A DNA stretch of 64,000 nucleotides from NCBI RefSeq assembly GCF_050313795.1, contig NZ_JBNPMC010000017.1:1-64000 (forward strand), written 5' to 3'. The number at the start of each line of letters is the position of its first letter. The stretch's first letter is position 1. This DNA comes from CAMBRQ01 sp945870325 (GTDB lineage Bacteria > Bacillota > Clostridia > Lachnospirales > Lachnospiraceae). Made by a program: the position numbers and the translations under genes. Positions 43,228 through 51,043 of the stretch are shown here, in pieces. The notes below the pieces were generated by a model that was given only the letters and a program-made list of their open reading frames with translations, was not told the DNA's origin and searched no databases.

Positions 43228-44613
43228 ATGAATAACGAGGAATCAACGAAGGAGAATCCGTCAGGAGAGGAAAAGAGTGGGGAACAAGAGACTGGTGGAC
43301 AGGCATACTATTCCAGCAGACCGAAGATCGGAGGAAGAGGACCGTCCAAATTACGGCAGCAATTCAACCGTGGAATGACGTATTTTCTGGTTATTGCGGC
43401 GAGTTTGCTGTTTTATTTTGCGCTGCTGCGCCTTACCAATCTGTCAGACGTATTTGTAAAGATATTTGACGTCTTAAAACCAGTTATCTATGGATGTGTG
43501 ATTGCCTATCTGCTGAATCCAATCGTGAGAAAAGTAGATAAATATCTGGTGCCGGTTCTGAAAAAGAAGATGACGAAGCCGGGACAGGCTGAGAAGACTT
43601 CAAGAGGAATCGGAATACTGATAGCATTAGGAGTCTTAGGTGTATTGATTGTTACTTTGTGTAACTTGTTAATTCCGGAACTATACTCTAGTATCCGTAA
43701 CCTGGTATTCACTCTGCCAAGACAGCTCAATGATCTGGTGGACAGTCTAAGCGAGGTAAAACTGGACGATTCAACTACCAGCACGTTGGTCAAAGTGGCT
43801 TTAAAAGAAGGAACAGACATGTTTCAGAATTGGCTGCGTACGGATCTGTTGGCAAGAGCCAATGAATTGATGTCCAATCTGACGGTTGGGGTGTTTAATA
43901 TATTGGGCGAATTGTTTGATGCTTTGATTGGAGTTATTGTTTCTATTTATTTATTATTTAGCAAAGAGTTATTCGCGTGTCAGTCTAAGAAATGTGTCTA
44001 TGCAATGCTTCCGGCAAGGCATGCGAATATGGTGCTTCATCTGTCAACAAAAAGTAATGAGATCTTCGGAGGATTTATTATTGGCAAGATTATTGATTCT
44101 GCGATTATCGGAGTCTTATGCTTTATCGGGCTTAGTATATTGAAGATGCCGTATGCTATGCTGGTCAGCGTGATCGTAGGCGTTACGAATGTGATTCCAT
44201 TCTTCGGACCATACATTGGAGCAATTCCAAGTGCGATTCTGATTATGCTGGCAGATCCAATGAAAGGACTATATTTTATTATATTCATCCTGTTGTTGCA
44301 GCAGTTTGACGGGAATATCCTGGGACCGAAGATTCTGGGGAATTCCACAGGATTGTCTGCATTCTGGGTTATCGTGGCAATTCTGTTGGGCGGAGGTCTG
44401 TTTGGATTCGCCGGAATGATCATGGGTGTGCCGACATTTGCCGTATTGTATTACATAGTCCAGATGAATGTGAATAGCCATTTGGAGAGGAAGAAACTTC
44501 CGGAAGATTCTGGATATTATGACAGGATGAGTTATGTGGATGATGAAGGTAATTATTATCATTCAGAAGCACAGGAAACAGCAGAAGATGAAAAGAAAGA
44601 AAAAGAGGAGTAG
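43228..44613 (+). CDS. AI-2E-family permease-like membrane protein
   Basis: A 461-residue protein with about eight hydrophobic segments in the AI-2E (PF01594) pattern: VIYGCVIAYLLNPIV near 90, a long amphipathic region, then FIGKIIDSAIIGVLC-type sequence (seen as GFIIGKIIDSAIIGV), MLVSVIVGVTNVIPFFGPYIGA and GGLFGFAGMIMGVPTFA. Members have been linked to autoinducer-2 release or Na+/H+ exchange; the substrate here is not known. The N-terminal 50 residues are charged and low complexity. ATG at 43228 has AGAGGATGA upstream; the longer TTG start at 43195 is less likely. metA follows after 5 bases. Confidence 0.88.
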   Translation: MNNEESTKENPSGEEKSGEQETGGQAYYSSRPKIGGRGPSKLRQQFNRGMTYFLVIAASLLFYFALLRLTNLSDVFVKIFDVLKPVIYGCVIAYLLNPIVRKVDKYLVPVLKKKMTKPGQAEKTSRGIGILIALGVLGVLIVTLCNLLIPELYSSIRNLVFTLPRQLNDLVDSLSEVKLDDSTTSTLVKVALKEGTDMFQNWLRTDLLARANELMSNLTVGVFNILGELFDALIGVIVSIYLLFSKELFACQSKKCVYAMLPARHANMVLHLSTKSNEIFGGFIIGKIIDSAIIGVLCFIGLSILKMPYAMLVSVIVGVTNVIPFFGPYIGAIPSAILIMLADPMKGLYFIIFILLLQQFDGNILGPKILGNSTGLSAFWVIVAILLGGGLFGFAGMIMGVPTFAVLYYIVQMNVNSHLERKKLPEDSGYYDRMSYVDDEGNYYHSEAQETAEDEKKEKEE

Positions 44614-44618
44614 ATACT

Positions 44619-45551
44619 ATGCCAATTAGAGTTCAAAATGATCTTCCGGTAAAGGAGATACTGGAGCATGAAAATATATTTGTGATGGATGAACACCGTG
44701 CCACTCATCAGGACATCCGTCCGATTAAGATCGGGCTTCTGAATCTGATGCCGCTAAAAGAGGATACAGAGTTACAGATTTTAAGATCCCTATCCAATAC
44801 GCCGCTTCAGGTAGATGTGGTATTCGTTACGGTGTCTACCCATGAGTCCAAGAATACGCCGACCAGTCACCTGAATAAGTTCTATCAGAAGTTCTGTGAG
44901 ATTAAGGATCAGAAGTTCGACGGATTCATTATTACGGGTGCTCCGGTAGAGCAGATTCCGTTTGAAGAGGTGGATTACTGGGAAGAATTGACGGAGATCA
45001 TGGAGTGGAGCAAGACCCATGTGACTTCAACCTTGCATCTGTGCTGGGGCGCGCAGGCAGGCATCTATTATCATTATGGCATTGATAAAGCACCGCTGGA
45101 ACAGAAGATGTTCGGAGTATTCTGGCATAAGGTACTGAACCGCAAGATTCCCTTGGTTCGTGGATTCGACGATGTATTCCTGGCACCACATTCCAGACAT
45201 ACGGAGGTGCCGATGGAGAAGATCCGGGCAGAAGAGCGCTTGACCGTTCTTGCCGAATCAGAGGAGGCAGGGTTGTTCCTTGCCATGGCAGAGGATGGAC
45301 GTCAGATCTTCGTGATGGGACATCCGGAGTATGACCGTGTAACGCTGGATGGAGAGTATAAGCGTGATCTTAGCAAGGGACTTCCGATTGAGATCCCGAA
45401 GAATTATTATAAAGATGATGATCCGGAGAATAAGCCGCTGCTTACCTGGCGGGCACATGCGAATAATCTGTATACGAACTGGCTGAATTATTATGTGTAT
45501 CAGGCGACGCCGTATGATATGGTTGGGACGCCGGATTTTGGTGGAAAATAG
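44619..45551 (+). CDS. metA: Homoserine O-acyltransferase, predicted acetyl-CoA type
   Basis: A 310-residue MetA enzyme activating homoserine for methionine synthesis. Catalytic Cys142 lies in TLHLCWGAQAG, and the Lys/His/Glu set is present (KMFGVFWHK, MGHPEYD). At position 111 it has Glu (TGAPVEQIPF). Structural work on MetA homologues ties Glu111 to acetyl-CoA use and Gly111 to succinyl-CoA, so homoserine O-acetyltransferase is the better functional name. The last 93 bases of the gene lie in the left 159-bp direct repeat; the copy at 47733 carries the same 3' fragment without the rest of the gene. Confidence 0.95.
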   Translation: MPIRVQNDLPVKEILEHENIFVMDEHRATHQDIRPIKIGLLNLMPLKEDTELQILRSLSNTPLQVDVVFVTVSTHESKNTPTSHLNKFYQKFCEIKDQKFDGFIITGAPVEQIPFEEVDYWEELTEIMEWSKTHVTSTLHLCWGAQAGIYYHYGIDKAPLEQKMFGVFWHKVLNRKIPLVRGFDDVFLAPHSRHTEVPMEKIRAEERLTVLAESEEAGLFLAMAEDGRQIFVMGHPEYDRVTLDGEYKRDLSKGLPIEIPKNYYKDDDPENKPLLTWRAHANNLYTNWLNYYVYQATPYDMVGTPDFGGK

Positions 45552-45617
45552 GTCGCTAACAAAAACATCGTTAAAAACAAAACAACGGTTGACATACCAG
45601 TACATACCAAGTATAAT
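45459..45617. repeat. Left 159-bp direct repeat flanking the IS
   Basis: Identical base for base to 47733-47891. It includes the last 31 codons and stop of metA and a consensus promoter (TTGACA 45589-45594, TATAAT 45612-45617). The preceding base differs (T versus C) and so does the following one (C versus G), which sets the length at 159. It is read as a long target-site duplication. Confidence 0.95.
45589..45617 (+). promoter_or_regulatory. Displaced copy of the gcv promoter firing into the IS
   Basis: TTGACA, 17 bases, TATAAT, identical to the promoter at 47863-47891. The element begins at the next base, so initiation would occur inside the left terminal repeat and run antisense to the transposase gene until the hairpin at 45644. 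Confidence 0.8.
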
Positions 45618-45643
45618 CCCGTTTTCGACAGTTGGAAGAATAG

Positions 45644-45687
45644 AAAAGTGCGAAAAACCGCGAAGATACGCAGTTTATCGCACTTTT
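45644..45687. terminator. Bidirectional terminator at the IS left end
   Basis: AAAAGTGCGA (45644-45653) pairs perfectly with TCGCACTTTT (45678-45687), with further CGCG/CGCAG pairing inside. It can end transposase transcripts on the minus strand and block transcripts entering from the displaced gcv promoter on the plus strand. Confidence 0.8.
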
Positions 45688-45720
45688 ATGTTTTTGGAAA
45701 ATGTTGTATGGAAAACCTGT

Positions 45721-47580
45721 TCAAAAAATTTTTTTTAGCTTTTTATTTAATTCTTTTGGTTGATAATATTTTCTATCTAATCCCAGATCAAAGGCAGCGT
45801 TCAGTGCAGTGCAGACCTGCGAACAGGTGTAGGTTGACATGTAGCACATATCTTCAATATTTGCAACTTCCATATTTTTTAAAGTCTCCACGATGTTCTC
45901 TACTGTGAAATGGGTTCCCTGCTGGTCCAGTTTTTTCTCAAGAAGTCTATATATCAGCAATGCAGTGTAACAGATCATAAAATGTGCAATGATCCGTTCT
46001 CTTTTTTGATGGAAAACTGGACGAGTTGAAAAGTTCGTCTTCATTACCCGGAAGCAGTCCTCTATTTTATATCGCTGTGAACTGATCCGGATGATCTCTT
46101 TTGCCGGGTCATCAAGGTTTGTAGCTACTGCATAATAACCATCATATTTTTCTTCTTCATCAATGACGCTTTGGTCTATTTCGTATAAATCCGTAACCGC
46201 TTCTCCTGATTTAGCAGAGGAATTCCGTTTGATAAAACGTGTTACATCATGGGGTCCTTTTTTATACGTTTCAGGGTCAAGATTCTTTAGTAGTTTTCTG
46301 GCACGCTCAATCTGACGGTTCCGGATAAATCTCTGATATTCCATCATTTTTCTGGAAAATGTGATAATGATTTTCTGCTTTACGACCGCTTTTGATTTTA
46401 CTTTACGTTTCCGTCCATTCTTTAAAGTTTTTTCTTCATAAAATCCAAGATCGAATGCTTTGTCCACGGAGATAATCTTGTAAGCTTTGTCCGTATACAG
46501 TTTTTTGTTATCAGGGTTGTTTTTATCAAACTCTTTCATATCCTTTATGGATATCTTTTCATCTGACGAAAGGAGACGGTAATCACAATCATTAAACACT
46601 GCTTCCTGCAAAGTTTCGGACATCTTTTTTATGGACTGGGTAACGATAAATGCACGTCCGCCCATGGAATTAAAGTTTCGGATATTTAAGGACCCCAGTC
46701 CGGCATCTGCACAATAAATGGATTTCTTTCCCTTAAACATTTTTGTAAGCTGCTTCTCCAGAGGGATGGCAGTAGTCTGTTCATTGTCTGAACCGGAAGT
46801 GATGCACATGGAAAGAGGGATGCCATCCCCGTCCATAAACAGTCCCATTTCCACAAGCGGCGCAGGCTGGTGCTGTTTTGACGGCCCGTATTTGCGCAGT
46901 CCCTTGATGGTTTCTCCAGTTACCTCATCAACATAATCTTCATCCTGGGATTCAATTTCAAAGTAGTAGTTTGTACAGTCGTAGTAACAGACGGATGTGT
47001 TACGCTTAACGATACTACAGCTTTTTTCATAAAGGTGGCTGATGTAGTCATCATAATGTTCCTGCATGATATCCATTGTCCTTAAAATATGGACATAGTC
47101 AAACTCTGGCTCTTCATAATATTGATTCAAGTGTTCAAAAGTCCCAAGTTTGGAATCCGGTTCCAGGATCCTGGAAAATGTAAGGAACCGGTTCACAAGG
47201 TTTGGATCAAAAGTTATTTTTGATCCGACGGTTGCATTTTTGAAAAAGGAACGGATATCCAGCTGGTGGTAAAGCTGCTGCAGGAAGAAATATCCAATGT
47301 TACGGTTGGTGGTGGAAGATACAAGGTCATTACTGATTTTAATCTTTTCATTGAAATCAATTGTCACCTCCATAGAGACCCTGTTATTTTTCTTTTCTTC
47401 TTCATTGTACCTAGCAACCTGTTCCCTGGCATAAGCCAGTGGATCATCGGTGATTTTGAGTAACTCAGAATGCTTCCCGATCCTGGCGATATTTTTAGTT
47501 GTAGTTTTCTTTCCGTTACGATAACCCTTTTGGATAAAGTAAGTTGGATCTTTTGATTTTTTGTCATAATTAAGTTTCAT
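45721..47580 (-). CDS. IS1634-family DDE transposase
   Basis: A 619-residue transposase. The DDE triad can be followed: first Asp in VCYYDCTNYYFE (near residue 200), second in SIYCADAGLGSLN (near 292), and Glu in RYKIEDCFRVMKTN (near 530), with the RERIIAHFMICYTAL helix after it, typical of the IS4/IS1634 group. The N-terminal 100 residues are basic. The coding frame is unbroken. The ATG at 47580 is only five bases after a consensus -10, so the mRNA is probably leaderless. Codon usage is more AT-rich than the neighbours. Confidence 0.94.
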   Translation of the reverse strand: MKLNYDKKSKDPTYFIQKGYRNGKKTTTKNIARIGKHSELLKITDDPLAYAREQVARYNEEEKKNNRVSMEVTIDFNEKIKISNDLVSSTTNRNIGYFFLQQLYHQLDIRSFFKNATVGSKITFDPNLVNRFLTFSRILEPDSKLGTFEHLNQYYEEPEFDYVHILRTMDIMQEHYDDYISHLYEKSCSIVKRNTSVCYYDCTNYYFEIESQDEDYVDEVTGETIKGLRKYGPSKQHQPAPLVEMGLFMDGDGIPLSMCITSGSDNEQTTAIPLEKQLTKMFKGKKSIYCADAGLGSLNIRNFNSMGGRAFIVTQSIKKMSETLQEAVFNDCDYRLLSSDEKISIKDMKEFDKNNPDNKKLYTDKAYKIISVDKAFDLGFYEEKTLKNGRKRKVKSKAVVKQKIIITFSRKMMEYQRFIRNRQIERARKLLKNLDPETYKKGPHDVTRFIKRNSSAKSGEAVTDLYEIDQSVIDEEEKYDGYYAVATNLDDPAKEIIRISSQRYKIEDCFRVMKTNFSTRPVFHQKRERIIAHFMICYTALLIYRLLEKKLDQQGTHFTVENIVETLKNMEVANIEDMCYMSTYTCSQVCTALNAAFDLGLDRKYYQPKELNKKLKKIF

Positions 47581-47585
47581 ACTTA

Positions 47586-47614
47586 ATTATACCAAAAAGT
47601 ACAACGCCGTACAA
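47586..47614 (-). promoter_or_regulatory. Transposase promoter with triple GTACAAC repeat
   Basis: On the minus strand, TTGTAC (47614-47609), 17 bases, TATAAT (47591-47586). GTACAAC occurs three times at 47599, 47609 and 47618, spaced 10 and 9 bases, overlapping the -35 and spacer. This could be a binding site for the transposase or a regulator (inference). Confidence 0.72.
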
Positions 47615-47659
47615 CCCGTACAACAAATATTTTTTAAAAATTTGACATGATAAGACATA

Positions 47660-47686
47660 AAAAAAGCCGCTGTTTAAGCGGTTTCC
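47660..47686 (-). terminator. Inward-facing terminator at the IS right end
   Basis: AAGCCGCT (47664-47671) pairs with AGCGGTTT (47677-47684, one G-U). Read on the minus strand the stem is followed by TTTTTTT, so it would stop transcripts entering the element from the right before they reach the transposase promoter. Confidence 0.72.
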
Positions 47687-47732
47687 AGTGATTTTGTATG
47701 AAGTTTTATATAACAGTAACTGTCGAAGACCC

Positions 47733-47891
47733 GCGAATAATCTGTATACGAACTGGCTGAATTATTATGTGTATCAGGCGACGCCGTATGATATGGTTGG
47801 GACGCCGGATTTTGGTGGAAAATAGGTCGCTAACAAAAACATCGTTAAAAACAAAACAACGGTTGACATACCAGTACATACCAAGTATAAT
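47733..47891. repeat. Right 159-bp direct repeat flanking the IS
   Basis: Exact copy of 45459-45617. It holds a metA 3' fragment with its stop codon, no start, and the functional promoter of the glycine cleavage operon. Confidence 0.95.
47863..47891 (+). promoter_or_regulatory. Promoter of the glycine cleavage operon
   Basis: TTGACA (47863-47868), 17 bases, TATAAT (47886-47891): a perfect consensus pair, 30 bases before the riboswitch. The last base of the -10 is the last base of the direct repeat. Confidence 0.92.
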
Positions 47892-47914
47892 GAAAACGAA
47901 TTAAAAATAGACAA

Positions 47915-48036
47915 TCGAGTGATGGATTTGAGAGAGACTTTTGTGCAAAACTCACACAAAAGCGCCGAAGGGGCAAGAGGACAATTGAAACTCTCAGGCA
48001 AAAGGAATCAGATCCGGACGATACTCTGGAGGAGAA
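47915..48036 (+). promoter_or_regulatory. Glycine riboswitch (single aptamer)
   Basis: Conserved glycine-aptamer blocks occur in order: GAGAGAG at 47930-47936, GCGCCGAAGGGGCAAGAGG (47962-47980), AAACTCTCAGGCAAAAGGA (47988-48006), CAGA then ACTCTGGAGG (48023-48032). No second aptamer is recognisable, so it is a singlet form. The 140 bases after it include GCAACAGGGA (48037-48046) that can pair with TTCCTG...GTTGC (48076-48092), and AGAGAGGAAAGTCTCT (48141-48156) just before the ribosome site; these are candidates for the expression platform. In Firmicutes such riboswitches raise gcv expression when glycine is plentiful. Confidence 0.94.
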
Positions 48037-48177
48037 GCAACAGGGAGATAGAGATATCTTTTAGATATTTGTATTTTCCTGTTTTTTGTTGCCAAGCATG
48101 TTTGGTGAAAGATTTCCATATCAAGCAAATCTGATAAAACAGAGAGGAAAGTCTCTAGAAAAAAGGAGGAAATGAAA

Positions 48178-49266
48178 ATGGAATTAAAAACCCCGCTTTA
48201 TGAAGCACATGTGAAAGCTGGTGGAAAGATCGTGCCATTCGGAGGATATCTGCTTCCGGTACAGTATGGAGCAGGTGTAATCAAGGAGCATATGGCAGTT
48301 CGAACCCAGGCAGGTCTGTTCGACGTATCTCACATGGGAGAGATTCTCTGTGAAGGAAAAGATGCACTTGCGAATCTTCAGATGATCCTGACGAACAATT
48401 TTGACAATATGGTAGATGGTCAGGCAAGATACAGCCCGATGTGTAACGAGAATGGCGGCACGGTAGACGACTTGATCGTATACAAGAAAGCAGATGAGCA
48501 CTATTTTATCGTTGTAAATGCAGCAAACAAGGATAAGGATTATCAGTGGATGCTGAATCACCAGTTTGGAGAAGTGACATTTACAGATGTGTCTGAGCAG
48601 TATGCACAGCTTGCACTGCAGGGACCAAAGGCGATGGAGATCTTGAAGAAACTGACTGCAGAAGAGAATATTCCAAAGAAATATTACCATGCAGTATTTG
48701 ACACTGAGGTAGCAGGAATTCCGTGTATTATCTCTAAGACCGGATATACTGGAGAGGACGGCGTAGAGTTGTACTTAGACAGCAGTCAGGCAGAGAAGAT
48801 GTGGGATGTACTGTTAGAGAACGGCAAAGAAGAAGGACTGATTCCTTGCGGACTTGGCGCAAGAGATACCCTTCGTATGGAAGCAGCAATGCCGTTATAC
48901 GGTCATGAGATGGATGATGAAGTAACACCCCTTGAGACCGGACTTGGATTCGCTGTAAAGATGGCAAAAGAAGACTTTATCGGCAAGGCAGCCCTGGAAG
49001 AAAAAGGTGAGCCGAAGATTAAGAGAATCGGACTTAAGGTAACAGGAAGAGGAATCATCAGAGAGCATCAGGATGTATTCGTAGACGGACAGAAGATTGG
49101 TCATACGACATCCGGTACACATTGTCCATACCTTGGATATCCAATCGCAATGGCATTGGTAGATGCGGCTTACACTGAGGTGGGAACAAAGGTAAGCGTA
49201 GAGGTAAGAGGACGTCAGGTAGAAGCAGAAGTGGTAGCATTACCATTCTATAAGAGAAGCAAATAA
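48178..49266 (+). CDS. gcvT: Glycine cleavage T protein (aminomethyltransferase)
   Basis: A 362-residue T protein that releases ammonia from the aminomethyl-lipoyl H protein and forms methylene-THF. MELKTPLYEAHVKAGGKIVP and HMGEILCEGKDAL open the folate-binding fold; YSPMCNENGGTVDDLIVYK and the catalytic Asp region are normal; GTHCPYLG lies near the end. AAAAGGAGG fits the ATG at 48178 better than the one at 48172. First gene of the riboswitch-controlled operon. Confidence 0.97.
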   Translation: MELKTPLYEAHVKAGGKIVPFGGYLLPVQYGAGVIKEHMAVRTQAGLFDVSHMGEILCEGKDALANLQMILTNNFDNMVDGQARYSPMCNENGGTVDDLIVYKKADEHYFIVVNAANKDKDYQWMLNHQFGEVTFTDVSEQYAQLALQGPKAMEILKKLTAEENIPKKYYHAVFDTEVAGIPCIISKTGYTGEDGVELYLDSSQAEKMWDVLLENGKEEGLIPCGLGARDTLRMEAAMPLYGHEMDDEVTPLETGLGFAVKMAKEDFIGKAALEEKGEPKIKRIGLKVTGRGIIREHQDVFVDGQKIGHTTSGTHCPYLGYPIAMALVDAAYTEVGTKVSVEVRGRQVEAEVVALPFYKRSK

Positions 49267-49308
49267 ATATATATAAAAGAAAAGGGAAAACGAAAGGAGA
49301 TTATTATT

Positions 49309-49689
49309 ATGGAATTAAGAGAAGGATTACTGTATTCAAAATCACACGAGTGGGTAAAGGAAGAAGATGGCGTTGCAATCATCGGATTGACAGACTTTGC
49401 ACAGTCTGAACTTGGAGACCTGGTATTCGTAAATCTTCCGGAAGAAGGAGACGAGGTTACAGTAGGCGAGGCATTCGCAGATGTTGAGTCTGTAAAGGCT
49501 GTATCTGACGTATATTCACCAGTATCCGGTACGGTAAGTGAAGTAAATGAAGAACTGTTAGATGCACCGGAGAGCATCAATGAGGCACCATACGATGCAT
49601 GGTTCGTAAAAGTAACAGACATTACTGATAAAGAGGAACTCTTAACTGCTGAAGAATATCAGGCATTTGTAGAGAGCGAGCAGGAGTAA
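49309..49689 (+). CDS. gcvH: Glycine cleavage H protein
   Basis: A 126-residue lipoyl carrier shuttling the aminomethyl group between P, T and L proteins. The lipoylated lysine is Lys63 (DVESVKAVSDVYSP). N-terminal LYSKSHEWVKEE and GITDFAQ-like LTDFAQSELGDLVFV are typical. GAAAGGAG precedes ATG. Located 42 bases after gcvT. Confidence 0.98.
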   Translation: MELREGLLYSKSHEWVKEEDGVAIIGLTDFAQSELGDLVFVNLPEEGDEVTVGEAFADVESVKAVSDVYSPVSGTVSEVNEELLDAPESINEAPYDAWFVKVTDITDKEELLTAEEYQAFVESEQE

Positions 49690-49729
49690 TCATCAAAAGC
49701 AAAGTTAAGAGAGAGGCGGTGACCATTCT

Positions 49730-51040
49730 ATGGGAAGCTATATCCCGAATACAGAGAATGAACAGAGTCAGATGCTGTCCGAGATTGGATTCCAGTCTAT
49801 GGAAGAACTATTCGGCCACATCCCTGATGAAGTAAAAGTAAAAGATGGACTGAATATTCCAGAGGGAATGTCAGAATTAGAAGTAAGAAAGAGTATGCAG
49901 AAAATTGCCGGAAAGAACAGAGTCTTTGAGACGATCTTCCGCGGAGCAGGTGCATACCGTCACTTTATTCCGTCTATTGTGAAAAGCGTGATTTCCAAAG
50001 AGAATCTTCTGACTGCATATACACCATATCAGGCAGAGATTAGCCAGGGAATCCTGCAGTCCATCTTCGAGTACCAGACCATGATCTGTGATCTGACTGG
50101 TATGGATACATCTAACGCATCCGTATATGACGGAGCAACGGCGGCAGCAGAAGGAATCGCTATGTGCAAGGAACGCAAGAGGAAGAAAGCGATGATCTCT
50201 GCGACCGTACTTCCATATGTGTTAGAGACAGTGAAGACCTATTGCTTTGGCAATGGGATGGAATTAGTTGTGATTCCGGAGAAGGATGGCGTAACAGACG
50301 TTGAATTCTTAAAAGAGAATATAGATAAAGAGACAGCCTGCGTATATATCCAGCACCCGAATTACTACGGTAATCTGGAAGATGCTGAGAATATCGGCAA
50401 TATTGTTCACGAGGCAGGTGCAAAATACATCATGGGTGTGAACCCGATCTCCCTTGGCGTATTGAAGACACCAAGAGAGTATGGCGCAGACGTTGCAGTA
50501 GGCGACGGACAGCCGCTGGGACTTTCTATCGCATTCGGAGGTCCTTATCTTGGATTCATGGCGTGTGTAGAAGGCATGACAAGAAAACTTCCTGGAAGAA
50601 TCGTGGGACAGACGGTAGACCACAATGGCAAGACCGGTTATGTCTTGACACTTCAGGCGAGAGAGCAGCATATCCGTAGAGAGAAGGCTTCCAGTAACGT
50701 ATGCTCTAACCAGGCATTATGCGCGCTGGCAGTCAGCGTATATATGGCTGCTATGGGGAACGAAGGACTTGCAAATGCAGCGATTCAGAGTACCTCCAAA
50801 GCACACTATCTGGCGGCAGAACTTGAGAAGATCGGGTTTGCGGTTGAGAACAAGACGGACTTCTTCCATGAGTTCGTAACGAAGTCTGAGACACCTGCAG
50901 AGACGGCTCTTAAGGCTTTGGAAGAGCAGGGAATCCTTGGTGGTTATCCACTGGATGATCATAGAATTCTCTGGTGCTGTACAGAAGTGAATAGTAAAGA
51001 AGAGATGGATGCAGTCGTTCGCATCTTAAAGGAGGTGTAG
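49730..51040 (+). CDS. gcvPA: Glycine dehydrogenase (decarboxylating) subunit 1
   Basis: A 436-residue N-terminal half of the split P protein. MGSYIPNTENEQSQML and FRGAGAYRHFIPSIV, TAYTPYQAEISQGILQ, and MTGMDTSNASVYDGATA-like sequence (LTGMDTSNASVYDGATA) are family marks. It lacks the PLP lysine, which is in subunit 2. Works with GcvPB, GcvH, GcvT and Lpd. Followed by gcvPB after 3 bases. Confidence 0.97.
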   Translation: MGSYIPNTENEQSQMLSEIGFQSMEELFGHIPDEVKVKDGLNIPEGMSELEVRKSMQKIAGKNRVFETIFRGAGAYRHFIPSIVKSVISKENLLTAYTPYQAEISQGILQSIFEYQTMICDLTGMDTSNASVYDGATAAAEGIAMCKERKRKKAMISATVLPYVLETVKTYCFGNGMELVVIPEKDGVTDVEFLKENIDKETACVYIQHPNYYGNLEDAENIGNIVHEAGAKYIMGVNPISLGVLKTPREYGADVAVGDGQPLGLSIAFGGPYLGFMACVEGMTRKLPGRIVGQTVDHNGKTGYVLTLQAREQHIRREKASSNVCSNQALCALAVSVYMAAMGNEGLANAAIQSTSKAHYLAAELEKIGFAVENKTDFFHEFVTKSETPAETALKALEEQGILGGYPLDDHRILWCCTEVNSKEEMDAVVRILKEV

Positions 51041-51043
51041 TGC

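Larger units (their letters stand above)
45618..47732 (-). mobile_element. IS1634-family (IS4 superfamily) insertion sequence
   Basis: A 2115-bp element between 159-bp direct repeats. The ends carry imperfect inverted repeats: GTTTTCGACAGTT at 45621-45633 and, on the other strand, GTCTTCGACAGTT (47718-47730), 12 of 13 matching. One transposase gene fills the element. Long and variable target duplications are a known trait of the IS1634 family, first described in Mycoplasma. Inward-facing hairpins at both ends could shield the transposase from outside transcription. It appears intact and probably recent, since the duplicated flanks are still identical. Confidence 0.92.

Noticed and set aside
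47599..47624. Triple GTACAAC repeat as a CRISPR fragment
   Set aside because: The unit is 7 bases with 2-3 base spacing and lies in a transposase promoter; there are no spacers or cas genes.
45459..47891. 159-bp direct repeats as an assembly duplication
   Set aside because: The repeats flank a complete IS with inverted ends, and the IS1634 family is known for long target duplications; still, long reads would settle it.
48037..48170. Second glycine aptamer
   Set aside because: No GCCGAAGG-like core or CTCTCAGGCAAAAGGAC block recurs after 48036.
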